A DNA stretch of 64,000 nt from Pelagibacterales bacterium MED-G40 (GTDB taxonomy: Bacteria; Pseudomonadota; Alphaproteobacteria; Pelagibacterales; Pelagibacteraceae), in assembly GCA_002457515.1 (NCBI GenBank), contig NTJN01000002.1, forward strand, positions 124,001 to 188,000, in the 5' to 3' direction. Numbering within the stretch: the first letter of the stretch is position 1; each line of letters begins with the position of its first letter. Of the stretch, positions 1-8,207 are shown in pieces. A program made the position numbers and the translations under genes. Under the pieces are notes generated by a model. The model did not search any database and was not told the origin of the DNA. It saw nothing but the letters and a program-made list of their open reading frames with translations.

Positions 1-1203
1 GTCAAATCTGAATTTCCTATTCTTCAGGAAAAACTTAAAGGAAAGCCTTTAATTTATCTTGATAGTGCTAATTCCGCACAAAAACCCAAAAGTGTTATAG
101 ATAGAATTTCTAAATTTTATAAAAAAGAATTTTCTAACATAGGAAGAAGCGTTCATAAACTTGCTGTGACTGCAACTAATCGTTTTGAGGAAACAAGAGA
201 CCTAGTAAAAAAATATCTAAACGCAAAGTCTAGAGAAGAGATTATTTTTACTAAAAATGCTACTGAGGCAATTAATTTAGTTGCTTCAAGTTATGGGGAA
301 AAATTTATTCAAAGAGGTGATGAAATTTTACTAACTGAATTGGAGCATCACGCTAATTATGTACCGTGGCATTTTTTAAGAGAAAAAAAAGGAGCAATCA
401 TTAAGTTTGCAAAGTGTAATGACAAGGGCGAAGTAGAGATTGACGAAATTAAAAAATTAATAACAAGTAAAACAAAAATAATTGCAGTTACTCATTTATC
501 AAATGTAACTGGAGCAATTTTACCTATAAAAAAAATTGTCGATTTGGCTAAAAGTAAAAAAATTCCTGTAGTAGTCGACGGATGTCAAGGAGCCCCACAT
601 CTTCCTTTAGATGTTCAAGAACTCGGTTGCGACTTTTACGCAATATCCTGTCATAAAATGTACGGCCCAACTGGAGTTGGTATTCTATATGCTAAAAAAA
701 AATGGACAGATATATTACCACCTTATCAAGGCGGAGGAGGGATGATTGAGGAAGTTAAAAAAGAAAGTATCACTTTTCCAAAAAGTCCTACAAAGTTTGA
801 GGCTGGAACTTTGCAAACTGCTGAAGTAGTAGGTTTCTCAGAGTCCATAAAATTTATCGAAAATATAGGAATTAAAAATATAATGGAACACGAAAAAAAA
901 ATTACTGAATATGGAATCGAAAAACTGAAAAGAAATAACTCGGTAAAAATAATAGGAGAACCCAAGGATAGAGGATCAATTATTTCATTTACAATTAAAG
1001 GCATACATCCTCATGATATAGCTACAATTTTGGATGATGATGGTGTTGCGATTAGAGCTGGTCATCACTGCTGTCAAATTTTTCACGAGAAAATTGGAGT
1101 AGCAGCAACTGCAAGAGCTTCTATAGGTATTTATAACGACAAAGATGATATAGATATGTTATGTAAAGCAATAGATAACTGCAAAAAGATATTTAAAATT
1201 TAA
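1..1203 (+). CDS. sufS: Cysteine desulfurase SufS (5' end cut by window edge)
   Basis: PLP-dependent (class V aminotransferase fold) enzyme that takes sulfur from L-cysteine and supplies it to SUF iron-sulfur cluster assembly in the cytoplasm. The frame is open from base 1, so the true start lies upstream; 400 residues are visible against about 406 in SufS, so only a few are missing. The PLP lysine lies in SCHKMYGPTG (visible residue K219), and the catalytic cysteine in RAGHHC (C357). The in-frame GTG at 166 is internal, because conserved SufS sequence precedes it. The stop abuts the sufU start with no gap, so the two are translationally coupled. Distinguishing SufS from IscS rests on the RAGHHC motif and the suf neighbours. 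Confidence 0.96.
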   Translation, partial: VKSEFPILQEKLKGKPLIYLDSANSAQKPKSVIDRISKFYKKEFSNIGRSVHKLAVTATNRFEETRDLVKKYLNAKSREEIIFTKNATEAINLVASSYGEKFIQRGDEILLTELEHHANYVPWHFLREKKGAIIKFAKCNDKGEVEIDEIKKLITSKTKIIAVTHLSNVTGAILPIKKIVDLAKSKKIPVVVDGCQGAPHLPLDVQELGCDFYAISCHKMYGPTGVGILYAKKKWTDILPPYQGGGGMIEEVKKESITFPKSPTKFEAGTLQTAEVVGFSESIKFIENIGIKNIMEHEKKITEYGIEKLKRNNSVKIIGEPKDRGSIISFTIKGIHPHDIATILDDDGVAIRAGHHCCQIFHEKIGVAATARASIGIYNDKDDIDMLCKAIDNCKKIFKI

Positions 1204-1647
1204 ATGGAATTAAAAGAACTATATCAAGAAATAATTTTAGACCATGGAAAAAATCCTAGAAATAAAGGAAGATGTAATGAGTTTAATTCTGATGCTGAAG
1301 GATACAATCCTCTTTGTGGAGATAAAGTACACATTTATTTGAAAGTGGGGAAAAACAAAGAAGTTCAAGACTCTAGTTTTGAAGGTGAAGGTTGCGCAAT
1401 TTCACTTGCATCTGCCTCTATACTTACAGAAATAATTAAGGGAAGAGATTACAACGTCGCAAAAAAAATTATTGAAGATTTTTTAAATATGATAAAAAAT
1501 GAAGCTAAAATTACTATTAATAGTTTAAGTGATGAACAAAAAACTACACTCATGTCTTTGTCAGGAGTTAAACAATTTCCTATGAGAGTAAAATGTGCAA
1601 CAATGGCTTGGCACACCTTCGATTCTGCTTTGGAAGGCAAAAAGTAA
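1204..1647 (+). CDS. sufU: SUF Fe-S assembly scaffold/sulfur acceptor SufU
   Basis: 147-residue SufU/IscU-fold protein that accepts persulfide sulfur from SufS, or acts as a zinc-bound scaffold, during cluster assembly. The three ligand cysteines of the family are present: C38 in NPLCGD with D40, C64 in GEGCAIS, and C131 in RVKCATMAW. The insert between the second and third cysteines is longer than in IscU and typical of SufU. ATG directly follows the sufS stop. The next gene starts one base after its stop. The identification is firm; whether it acts as scaffold or sulfur carrier is not decidable from sequence. Confidence 0.93.
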   Translation: MELKELYQEIILDHGKNPRNKGRCNEFNSDAEGYNPLCGDKVHIYLKVGKNKEVQDSSFEGEGCAISLASASILTEIIKGRDYNVAKKIIEDFLNMIKNEAKITINSLSDEQKTTLMSLSGVKQFPMRVKCATMAWHTFDSALEGKK

Positions 1648-1648
1648 G

Positions 1649-1954
1649 ATGAGTGAATTAAAAGATAAAATTATTGCTGAAATTAAAACGTGTTATGATC
1701 CTGAAATTCCTGTAAATATATACGATCTTGGATTAATATATAAAATTGAAATCCTGGAAGGTAATAAAGTAAAGGTAGATATGACATTAACTTCACCAAA
1801 CTGCCCAGTTGCTGACTGGTTGCCAGAGTCAGTTAAACAAAGTATAAAGAGAGTAGAAGGCGTTGCTGATGTTGATCTTAAACTAGTTTGGGATCCCCCT
1901 TGGGACAAATCTAAAATGTCTGAGGCAGCCTTAATGGAGCTAAATTTAAATTAG
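1649..1954 (+). CDS. SUF-associated DUF59/MIP18 family protein (SufT-like)
   Basis: 101-residue DUF59 protein, a family that helps mature or deliver Fe-S clusters. The family hallmark DPEIPVNIYDLGLIY is at residues 17-31, and the conserved cysteine is in TSPNCP (C52). I chose the ATG at 1649, which starts one base after the sufU stop; a longer in-frame reading from 1595 would run deep into sufU and has no family homology. The position between sufU and sufA supports a role in cluster delivery. Alternative names in use are SufT and the PaaD-like DUF59 group; a phenylacetate role is unlikely in this context. Confidence 0.9.
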   Translation: MSELKDKIIAEIKTCYDPEIPVNIYDLGLIYKIEILEGNKVKVDMTLTSPNCPVADWLPESVKQSIKRVEGVADVDLKLVWDPPWDKSKMSEAALMELNLN

Positions 1955-1962
1955 AATAATTT

Positions 1963-2298
1963 ATGAATGAGCAAGTTATAAAGTTAAGTGATAATGCTGC
2001 AAATAGAATTAAAGAAATAATGTCAACTGCGGATAGGGAAGCAATAGGTGTAAGAGTAGGGGTCAAATCTGGAGGATGTGCAGGAATGTCATATATAATG
2101 GAATACGCTAAAGAAATTAAACCAAATGAAGAAGTTATAGAGGACAAAGGAGTAAAAGTTCTCATTGATCCCAAAGCTATTATGTATCTTTTAGGCACCG
2201 AAATGGACTATAAAAAAGAAAAATTCTCTTCTCAATTTGTCTTTAAAAACCCCAACGAAACAGAACGTTGTGGATGTGGAGAGTCATTTAAGGTATAA
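1963..2298 (+). CDS. sufA: Iron-sulfur carrier SufA (HesB/IscA family)
   Basis: 111-residue A-type carrier that receives Fe-S clusters from the SUF scaffold and passes them to target apoproteins. The three cluster-binding cysteines are visible: C39 in KSGGCAG, and C103 and C105 in the C-terminal CGCG motif. Length is typical for the family. It is the last recognisable suf gene here, 8 bases after the DUF59 gene, on the same strand and presumably in the same transcript. ErpA or IscA are alternative family names; the suf context favours SufA. Confidence 0.93.
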   Translation: MNEQVIKLSDNAANRIKEIMSTADREAIGVRVGVKSGGCAGMSYIMEYAKEIKPNEEVIEDKGVKVLIDPKAIMYLLGTEMDYKKEKFSSQFVFKNPNETERCGCGESFKV

Positions 2299-2306
2299 AT
2301 AGAATC

Positions 2307-2495
2307 ATGAGAGATACTAAACATTTAGAAAAGTTTGCAAAAGAAAGAGAACAGAAAGAGAAAGAAAAAAAACTTTTCAAAAATAAAATAAAAGCTGTTG
2401 AAGCTGGTGCTAATGGCACTCTAGAGTACACTATTAAAGAAGGTGCTAACAAAGACAAGATCGCTGATCAAAAGATTTTAAAAAAAACTAATTAA
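2307..2495 (+). CDS. Hypothetical 62-residue charged protein
   Basis: Short open frame starting 8 bases after sufA, same strand, ending 3 bases before the convergent glnA stop. The product is highly charged and lysine/glutamate-rich, with a predicted helical N-terminal half (about residues 4-32) and a small glycine-containing C-terminal part. There is no signal peptide, membrane segment or cysteine. I do not recognise a family. Tight coupling to the suf operon suggests co-transcription, but nothing in the sequence gives a function. The gap is otherwise filled exactly by this frame, which supports its being real. Confidence 0.6.
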   Translation: MRDTKHLEKFAKEREQKEKEKKLFKNKIKAVEAGANGTLEYTIKEGANKDKIADQKILKKTN

Positions 2496-2498
2496 TTC

Positions 2499-3905
2499 TT
2501 ATCCGCTATAATACATATCAAATTCGATAGGGTGAGGTGTGTGCTCGAATTTATAAATCTCTTCAAATTTTAAAGCAATATATGCATCAATTTGGTCGTC
2601 AGTAAATACTCCTCCCTGAGTTAAGAATTTACGATCTTTATCTAAAGACTCCATTGCTTCTCTTAATGAACCACAAACTGTTGGTATTTTTTTAACTTCA
2701 CTTTCAGACAATGTATACAGGTCTTTGTCTAGAGATTTACCTGGATCAATCTTATTCTTAATTCCATCAATCCCGGCCATTAACATTGATGCAAAAGTTA
2801 AGTAAGGGTTTCCGGCAGCATCAGGAAATCTTATCTCCATTCTCGCAGCTTTTGGATTCATTATTATCGGTATTCTACAAGAGGCTGATCTATTTCTTGC
2901 AGAGTACGCAAGAAGCACGGGAGCTTCAAACCCGGGTATTAATCTTTTATAACTATTAGTTGTTGCATTTGAAAAGGCGTTAATTGCTTTAGCATGTTTT
3001 AAAATTCCTCCAATATAATAAAGTGCAGTCTGTGATAAACCTGCGTACTCTTTTCCCATGAATACTGGTGTACTGCCTTTCCAAACTGATTGATGACAAT
3101 GCATACCTGAACCATTGTCGCCTTTTACTGGTTTAGGCATAAATGTAGCTGTCTTTCCAAAAGAGTGGGTTACCATTTGAACAGCATACTTATAAAGTTG
3201 AACATTATCTGCCATATTAGTTAATGTTCCAAAATACATTCCTAATTCATGTTGACTTGGAGCAACTTCGTGGTGATGTTTTTCAACTTTAACCCCCATA
3301 TCTTTTAAGGCTTTTAAATATTCTCCCCGCATATCTTGAGCGCTATCAACTGGAGGCACTGGAAAGTAACCTCCTTTAATTCCTGGTCTGTGACCCATAT
3401 TTCCATTTTCATACTTTTTTCCTGTATTGTATGGACCTTCAGAACTATCAATCGTGAAACTTGTTTCATTCATGTCATTTTTGTATCTAACATCATCAAA
3501 TACAAAAAATTCAGGTTCAGGACCAAAATAAGCTTTGTCGCCTATGCCTGATTTTTTTAAATATTCCTCTGCTTTTTTTGCAGTACCTCTTGGATCTCTT
3601 TCATATGGATTTTTTTTAACTGCATCTAAAATATCACAAAATATATTTAGTGTTGCATGAGAATTAAAAGGATCAATAATTGGCCTGTCTAAATCTGGTT
3701 TTAAAATCATGTCTGACTCGTTAATAGCTTTCCAGCCTGCAATAGAAGATCCATCAAAAAACACTCCTTTATCAAGCATATCTTCGTCAACTACAGTAGA
3801 GTCCATAGTTAAATGTTGAAGCTTACCTTTTGGATCAGTAAATCTAAGATCAACAAATTCAATTTCTTTATCTTTTATTAATTTAATTATATTTTTAGCC
3901 GACAT
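2499..3905 (-). CDS. glnA: Glutamine synthetase, type I
   Basis: 468-residue GS-I that makes glutamine from glutamate, ammonia and ATP, the main ammonium assimilation step. The catalytic core is recognisable, with GPEPEFFVFD near 128-137, HHEVAPSQHE near 211-220, and GSGMHCHQS near 265-273. A tyrosine stands exactly at residue 397 (DKDLYTL), the adenylylation site of enterobacterial enzymes. I chose the start at 3905, because AAAGGA lies 8 bases upstream on the minus strand; a longer in-frame start at 3953 would add 16 residues with no homology. The gene is convergent with the suf operon and divergent from the DMT permease. Confidence 0.97.
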   Translation of the reverse strand: MSAKNIIKLIKDKEIEFVDLRFTDPKGKLQHLTMDSTVVDEDMLDKGVFFDGSSIAGWKAINESDMILKPDLDRPIIDPFNSHATLNIFCDILDAVKKNPYERDPRGTAKKAEEYLKKSGIGDKAYFGPEPEFFVFDDVRYKNDMNETSFTIDSSEGPYNTGKKYENGNMGHRPGIKGGYFPVPPVDSAQDMRGEYLKALKDMGVKVEKHHHEVAPSQHELGMYFGTLTNMADNVQLYKYAVQMVTHSFGKTATFMPKPVKGDNGSGMHCHQSVWKGSTPVFMGKEYAGLSQTALYYIGGILKHAKAINAFSNATTNSYKRLIPGFEAPVLLAYSARNRSASCRIPIIMNPKAARMEIRFPDAAGNPYLTFASMLMAGIDGIKNKIDPGKSLDKDLYTLSESEVKKIPTVCGSLREAMESLDKDRKFLTQGGVFTDDQIDAYIALKFEEIYKFEHTPHPIEFDMYYSG

Positions 3906-4028
3906 GAAATTATTCCTTTGTAAAATATTCCAAATTACTATTAAACATAGCAAATTATATTATTGCAATAACGTAATAATAGAAGATAACAGCTATGCAT
4001 TTTTTACATAATACAATCCAGGCTTGAA
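3906..4028. promoter_or_regulatory. Divergent promoter region glnA / DMT permease with 12-bp palindrome
   Basis: This 123-base divergent spacer must hold the promoters of both genes. It contains a perfect palindrome TTATTGCAATAA at 3960-3971, about 55 bases upstream of the glnA start, a plausible operator position. On the minus strand TTGCAA followed after 17 bases by TTTAAT could serve as a promoter, but in such A+T-rich DNA this is weak evidence. No sigma-54 GG-N10-GC element is visible. The regulator is unknown. Confidence 0.4.
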
Positions 4029-4925
4029 ATGAGAGAAGCAAAACCCATTGATCTTTTTCTGCTATTACTTCTTGGTTTAATTTGGGGCTCATCTTTTTTT
4101 AACATAAAGATAGCCACTTATACTTACGAACCTTTTACACTAGCCCTGGTAAGAGTTTTTTTCGCTTGTTTGCCTTTAGTCTGTTTGTGTTTTTATAAAA
4201 AAATTAAAATTTTAGGTTTTTCAAAGAATTGGAAACCGTATGCATTAATAGGACTTTGCAATATAGTCATTCCCTTCATTTTAATTGCAGTAGGGACAAG
4301 TAAAATCGACAGTTATTTAGCTGCAGTTTTAATGAGCACCACTCCATTAAGTGGATCGATATTAGCTCACGTTTTTCTCAAAGATGAAAAAATAACTTTT
4401 TTCAAATCTTTAGGAATTATTTTAGGTTTTTCAGGAATAATTTTCTTATTTTTTGACAAAGTTGTTATTAATGAAAATAATATTTTATATGCTTTGATTA
4501 CAATTCTTGGTTCAACTTTTTATTCAATAGGTGGTATTTTGACTTTAAAATTGAAAAGAATGGGGAATGAAAACGTAACTACATCAACCACTCTTTGGTC
4601 TCTAATTTTTTTAATTCCACTATCTTTAATATTTGAGAAACCTTGGAATGCTAGTCCGTCATTAGAGTCTACAATTTCAATAATTTATCTTGGAGTAGTA
4701 GCTACGGGTTTAGCTTGGTTATTAAGATTTAGAATATTGACTGTAAACGGATTGGTTTTTCAGACTCAAGTAGCATATCTAATTCCAATTTTTGGTGTAT
4801 TATTTGGATATTTTTTAATGGATGAAATTATCACATGGAGAGTTATTGTTTCCTTAGTTATAATTATTACAGGTATTTATATAGTCAAGATTAATAATAA
4901 AGGTTTAAAAAAAAATGTCAGTTGA
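4029..4925 (+). CDS. EamA/DMT superfamily permease
   Basis: 298-residue inner-membrane protein with about ten hydrophobic segments arranged as two EamA halves (roughly residues 8-140 and 150-290), the standard drug/metabolite transporter layout. The N-terminal LLLGLIWGSSFFNIKIA is the typical first-helix signature of the family. These permeases usually export amino acids or metabolites; the substrate cannot be read from sequence. The 3' end overlaps the next gene by 11 bases, so the two are probably co-translated. It diverges from glnA. Confidence 0.88.
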   Translation: MREAKPIDLFLLLLLGLIWGSSFFNIKIATYTYEPFTLALVRVFFACLPLVCLCFYKKIKILGFSKNWKPYALIGLCNIVIPFILIAVGTSKIDSYLAAVLMSTTPLSGSILAHVFLKDEKITFFKSLGIILGFSGIIFLFFDKVVINENNILYALITILGSTFYSIGGILTLKLKRMGNENVTTSTTLWSLIFLIPLSLIFEKPWNASPSLESTISIIYLGVVATGLAWLLRFRILTVNGLVFQTQVAYLIPIFGVLFGYFLMDEIITWRVIVSLVIIITGIYIVKINNKGLKKNVS

Positions 4926-5985
4926 TTCTATAGAATTAAATTTTTTATCTATATTCACTTTTATTTCCTTTTTTATTTTTTTAACTGTAGAGAAAGTCTT
5001 CAAAAATACTACTGGCGTTTTATTAGATAAAGATTTCATTAAACCTCAAGCCTTTCATAAAAATGCCGTACCAAGAGTAGGTGGTTTGGCCGCTATTTTT
5101 GCTCTAACAATCTTTTTTATAATCTATAGTTTTTTATTTAATCAAAGTTCAATGGACTACTTGTTCCTATCCATTGCTTTTTTCTGTTTAGGTTTTTTGG
5201 ATGACATAAAAGTTAAAATTAACCCTTCTTCAAGGTTAATTATTATGATTATAGTTCTACTATTAAGTACAAATTTATTTTCTATAAATATTGAGAATAC
5301 CCATCTAAATTTCTTAAACGTCCTTCTCAAAGAAAAAATATTTCAAGTTATTTTTACAGTTTTATGTTTTTTATTTATTGTAAATGGATCCAATTTAATT
5401 GATGGTTTTAATGGGCTTCTAGGAATACATTTAATTACTATTAATTTAATACTTTTATTTATTAATGTGATTTATGGAGAGTCTCAATTAGCAATTATAA
5501 TTACTGGCCAATTATTAGTTTTAGCCTCTTTTGTATTATTTAACTTTCCTAGATCGAAGATTTTTTTTGGTGATAGCGGTTCATATTTATTTGGTTCTTT
5601 AATTGCTTTAAACGTAATAAAAACAAACAACTTAAACCCTGAAGTCTCTTCTTTCTTTTTTTGTATACTTTTATTTTATTTATTTTTTGAAGTATTTTTT
5701 TCTTTTTTTAGAAAATTGTACCAAAAAAAGTCACCTCTAAAACCAGATCAAAATCATTTACATATGTTGTCATTTAGATTTTTAGACAAAACTGGCAAAT
5801 TTAAAGATTGTAATTACATCAACTCATTATTGATAAATCTAACCTTTATTGTTCTAATAATTCCATCAATATATTTTAAGAACGACGGTATATTTTGCAG
5901 ATATTGGTTTTTTTTTCTATTAGCACTTTATATTTTCTTTTATTTAAGACTTTATAGTTTCGTAAAAAAGCAATTTGATATATAA
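4915..5985 (+). CDS. Glycosyltransferase family 4 (WecA/MraY-like) polyprenyl-phosphate sugar-1-P transferase
   Basis: 356-residue polytopic membrane enzyme that transfers a sugar-1-phosphate from a UDP-sugar to a polyprenyl phosphate. Family motifs in order are AVPRVGGLAA (about 44-53), the Mg-binding GFLDD (about 93-97), GSNLIDGFNGL (about 158-168), FFGDSGSYLFGS (about 218-229) and the basic loop with HLHML. The pattern resembles WecA-type enzymes (surface glycan or O-antigen initiation) more than true MraY. The substrate is not determinable. It overlaps the DMT permease by 11 bases and lies 19 bases before tRNA-Leu. Confidence 0.85.
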   Translation: MSVDSIELNFLSIFTFISFFIFLTVEKVFKNTTGVLLDKDFIKPQAFHKNAVPRVGGLAAIFALTIFFIIYSFLFNQSSMDYLFLSIAFFCLGFLDDIKVKINPSSRLIIMIIVLLLSTNLFSINIENTHLNFLNVLLKEKIFQVIFTVLCFLFIVNGSNLIDGFNGLLGIHLITINLILLFINVIYGESQLAIIITGQLLVLASFVLFNFPRSKIFFGDSGSYLFGSLIALNVIKTNNLNPEVSSFFFCILLFYLFFEVFFSFFRKLYQKKSPLKPDQNHLHMLSFRFLDKTGKFKDCNYINSLLINLTFIVLIIPSIYFKNDGIFCRYWFFFLLALYIFFYLRLYSFVKKQFDI

Positions 5986-6004
5986 AACATTTCATTACAA
6001 AGTC

Positions 6005-6089
6005 GGGCAAGTGGCGGAATTGGTATACGCGCTAGTCTTAGGAACTAGTGCCGCAAGGCTTAAGAGTTCGAGTCTCTTCTTGCCCACCA
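6005..6089 (+). tRNA. tRNA-Leu (anticodon UAG)
   Basis: 85-base class II tRNA. The acceptor GGGCAAG (6005-6011) pairs with CTTGCCC (6079-6085), followed by discriminator A and an encoded CCA (6087-6089). The anticodon stem CTAGT/ACTAG encloses CTTAGGA, giving anticodon TAG at 6039-6041. A variable arm follows and the T loop is TTCGAGT. It lies between the glycosyltransferase and tig, 9 bases before the tig start codon. Confidence 0.97.
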
Positions 6090-6098
6090 TAGATAATT

Positions 6099-7490
6099 AT
6101 GAAAATAGAAATAAATTCTAAAAAAGGCTTAAAAACAAATTTATCAATTTTTGTAGATAAAAAAACTATACAAAAAAAACTTGATGCAAGGCTTGCAGAA
6201 CTACAGTCCGAGGTAAGTCTTAAAGGTTTTAGACCAGGTAAAGTTCCTCCATCAGTCATAAAAAGCCAGTTTGGAAAGGCAGTATACGGAGAGGTTATTG
6301 ATAAAATTCTAAGAGAGACTTCAACAAAGGCACTTGAAGAAAAAAAAATAAAAGTTGCAGGGCAACCCAAAATAGATCTCAAAACTTTTGGAGAGGGCAA
6401 AGATCTTAATTACACATTAGAGGTAGAGTCTTTACCTAAAATTGAGCTTAAACCTTTTAATTCTTACAAAGCAATAGATTATAAAATTAAGTTAGACGAA
6501 AAAGTAATAAATGAAAAAATTAGAGAAATTTCTAAACAACACAAACACTTTGAAGACAAAAAAGAAAACGAAAAGTCAGTAAAAGGTGACCAGATAGCTT
6601 TCGATTACACGGCAACTATAGAAGGAAATAAATTCGAGGGAAGTGAAGGGAAGGGTGTAGTAATAGAGCTAGGAAAAAATTTATTTCTAAAAGGTTTTGA
6701 CGAACAGCTTATTGGATTAAAAAAAAATGAAACAAAAAATGTGGAAGCAATTTTACCACCAAACCATCCAAAAAAAGAATTAGCTAATAAAAAAACTAAA
6801 TTTGAGTGTAAAATAATTAATATTAAAAAACCAAAAGAAACTATAATTAACGACGATTTTGCTAAACATATGGGCGCTAAAGATTTACCAGATTTAAAAA
6901 AATTAATTGAGAAACAAGTGGCAAGTCAATACCAGCAAGCTTTGGATGCAATAACTAAAAAAGAAATTCTTGATCAAATAGAGAAGCTTCACAAAATTGA
7001 TCTACCTAAAAATTTAGTTGAAAATGAACTTGCAATGATCACAAGAAATTTAAAGAAAGAAGAAGTAGAAAAGCATAAAAAAAATAACGAAAAAATAGCA
7101 AATTCTAGAATTAAACTAGGATTAGTTTTAAATGAGTATGGCGAAAATAATAATCTTAAAGTTAGTGATGACGAAATAAATTTAGAAATACAAAAGCAAG
7201 TAAGATCAATGCCAGGTCAAGAAAAACTTGTAATGGACTATTATAAAAAAAATCCTAGCGCTACACAAAGCCTAAAGGGTGCTATTTATGAGGATAAAAT
7301 TATTAAACTATTTAAATCTAAAATGAAATTAGATGTAAAAACGTTATCATCACTTGAAGCTGAAAAGGTGATATCAAATTTTAATAAGGCAAAAGATAAT
7401 CCTAAAATTAAAGATGAACAAAATCAGACAGACCAAGTCAAATCTTCTTCAAAAATCAAAACAAAATCAAAAAAAATTAGTAAAAAGTAA
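6099..7490 (+). CDS. tig: Trigger factor
   Basis: 463-residue ribosome-associated chaperone and prolyl isomerase. It has the expected three parts: an N-terminal ribosome-binding domain with the LKGFRPGKVPPSVI loop (about residues 39-52), an FKBP-type PPIase domain (about 150-240), and a helical C-terminal chaperone domain. The last 40 or so residues form a lysine/serine-rich tail. It lies directly behind tRNA-Leu and in front of clpP, the common bacterial order tig-clpP-clpX-lon. The ATG at 6099 fits the family N terminus. Confidence 0.97.
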   Translation: MKIEINSKKGLKTNLSIFVDKKTIQKKLDARLAELQSEVSLKGFRPGKVPPSVIKSQFGKAVYGEVIDKILRETSTKALEEKKIKVAGQPKIDLKTFGEGKDLNYTLEVESLPKIELKPFNSYKAIDYKIKLDEKVINEKIREISKQHKHFEDKKENEKSVKGDQIAFDYTATIEGNKFEGSEGKGVVIELGKNLFLKGFDEQLIGLKKNETKNVEAILPPNHPKKELANKKTKFECKIINIKKPKETIINDDFAKHMGAKDLPDLKKLIEKQVASQYQQALDAITKKEILDQIEKLHKIDLPKNLVENELAMITRNLKKEEVEKHKKNNEKIANSRIKLGLVLNEYGENNNLKVSDDEINLEIQKQVRSMPGQEKLVMDYYKKNPSATQSLKGAIYEDKIIKLFKSKMKLDVKTLSSLEAEKVISNFNKAKDNPKIKDEQNQTDQVKSSSKIKTKSKKISKK

Positions 7491-7514
7491 TCAATAGTTG
7501 TATAAAGCATAATT

Positions 7515-8126
7515 ATGAGTCGTCCTATAGATGAACAAATGAATAACCTTATCCCGATGGTGGTTGAACAAACCAACAAAGGAGAAAGAGCATATGATAT
7601 CTATTCAAGATTATTAAAAGAAAGAATTGTATTCTTGGTTGGTCCTGTAAACGACAACATTGCATCATTGGTCACTGCTCAACTACTTTTTTTGGAATCT
7701 GAGAATCCAAAGAAACAAATTAATTTTTATATTAATAGTCCCGGTGGTTTAGTTACCTCTGGATTAGGTATTTACGATACAATGCAATACATAAACTCTC
7801 CCGTTTCTACTTTGTGTATTGGTCAAGCTTCTTCAATGGGATCTTTTTTATTATCTGCTGGAGAAAAAGGAAAAAGATTTTCTTTACCAAACTCTAGAAT
7901 AATGGTTCATCAACCTTCTGCTGGTTATCAAGGCCAAGCTACTGATATACAAATTCATGCAAAGGAGATACTGTCCTTAAAAGATAGACTAAACAAAATT
8001 TATGCTAAGCACACTGGCAAATCTATCGATGAAATATCAAGCGCTCTAGAGAGGGACAACTTTATGACTCCTGATGAAGCTAAAAAATTTGGATTAATAG
8101 ACTCTGTGGTAGACAAGAGGAAATAA
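7515..8126 (+). CDS. clpP: ATP-dependent Clp protease proteolytic subunit
   Basis: 203-residue serine peptidase that forms the tetradecameric proteolytic chamber of ClpXP. The catalytic triad is visible: S107 in GQASSMGS, H132 in MVHQPS and D181 in ERDNFM. Length is normal. The gene is 24 bases after tig and 81 bases before clpX, its ATPase partner. There is no sign of degeneration. Confidence 0.98.
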   Translation: MSRPIDEQMNNLIPMVVEQTNKGERAYDIYSRLLKERIVFLVGPVNDNIASLVTAQLLFLESENPKKQINFYINSPGGLVTSGLGIYDTMQYINSPVSTLCIGQASSMGSFLLSAGEKGKRFSLPNSRIMVHQPSAGYQGQATDIQIHAKEILSLKDRLNKIYAKHTGKSIDEISSALERDNFMTPDEAKKFGLIDSVVDKRK

Positions 8127-8159
8127 TACACAATATCTAGAAGCCCACACAACTTATAC

Positions 8160-8189
8160 TTGCTAGAAAATATCCTTACACTGTATATT
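8160..8189 (+). promoter_or_regulatory. Candidate promoter in front of clpX
   Basis: TTGCTA (8160-8165), an 18-base spacer and TATATT (8184-8189) lie in the 81-base clpP-clpX gap, with the clpX start at 8208. The match to a housekeeping promoter is fair, but A+T-rich sequence yields chance hits. No clear terminator is seen after clpP, so read-through from clpP is also possible. Confidence 0.35.
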
Positions 8190-8207
8190 AGCTAATAGTG
8201 ATTCGAA

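Noticed and set aside
166..168. GTG at 166 as the sufS start
   Set aside because: The frame is open from base 1 and encodes conserved SufS sequence before this codon; the gene is simply cut by the window edge.
3906..4028. Sigma-54 promoter for glnA
   Set aside because: No GG-N10-GC pair with correct spacing is visible on the minus strand.
6038..6400. Minus-strand frame of about 120 codons over tRNA-Leu and the start of tig
   Set aside because: It covers the tRNA on the opposite strand and lies antisense to conserved trigger-factor sequence, with no homology of its own.
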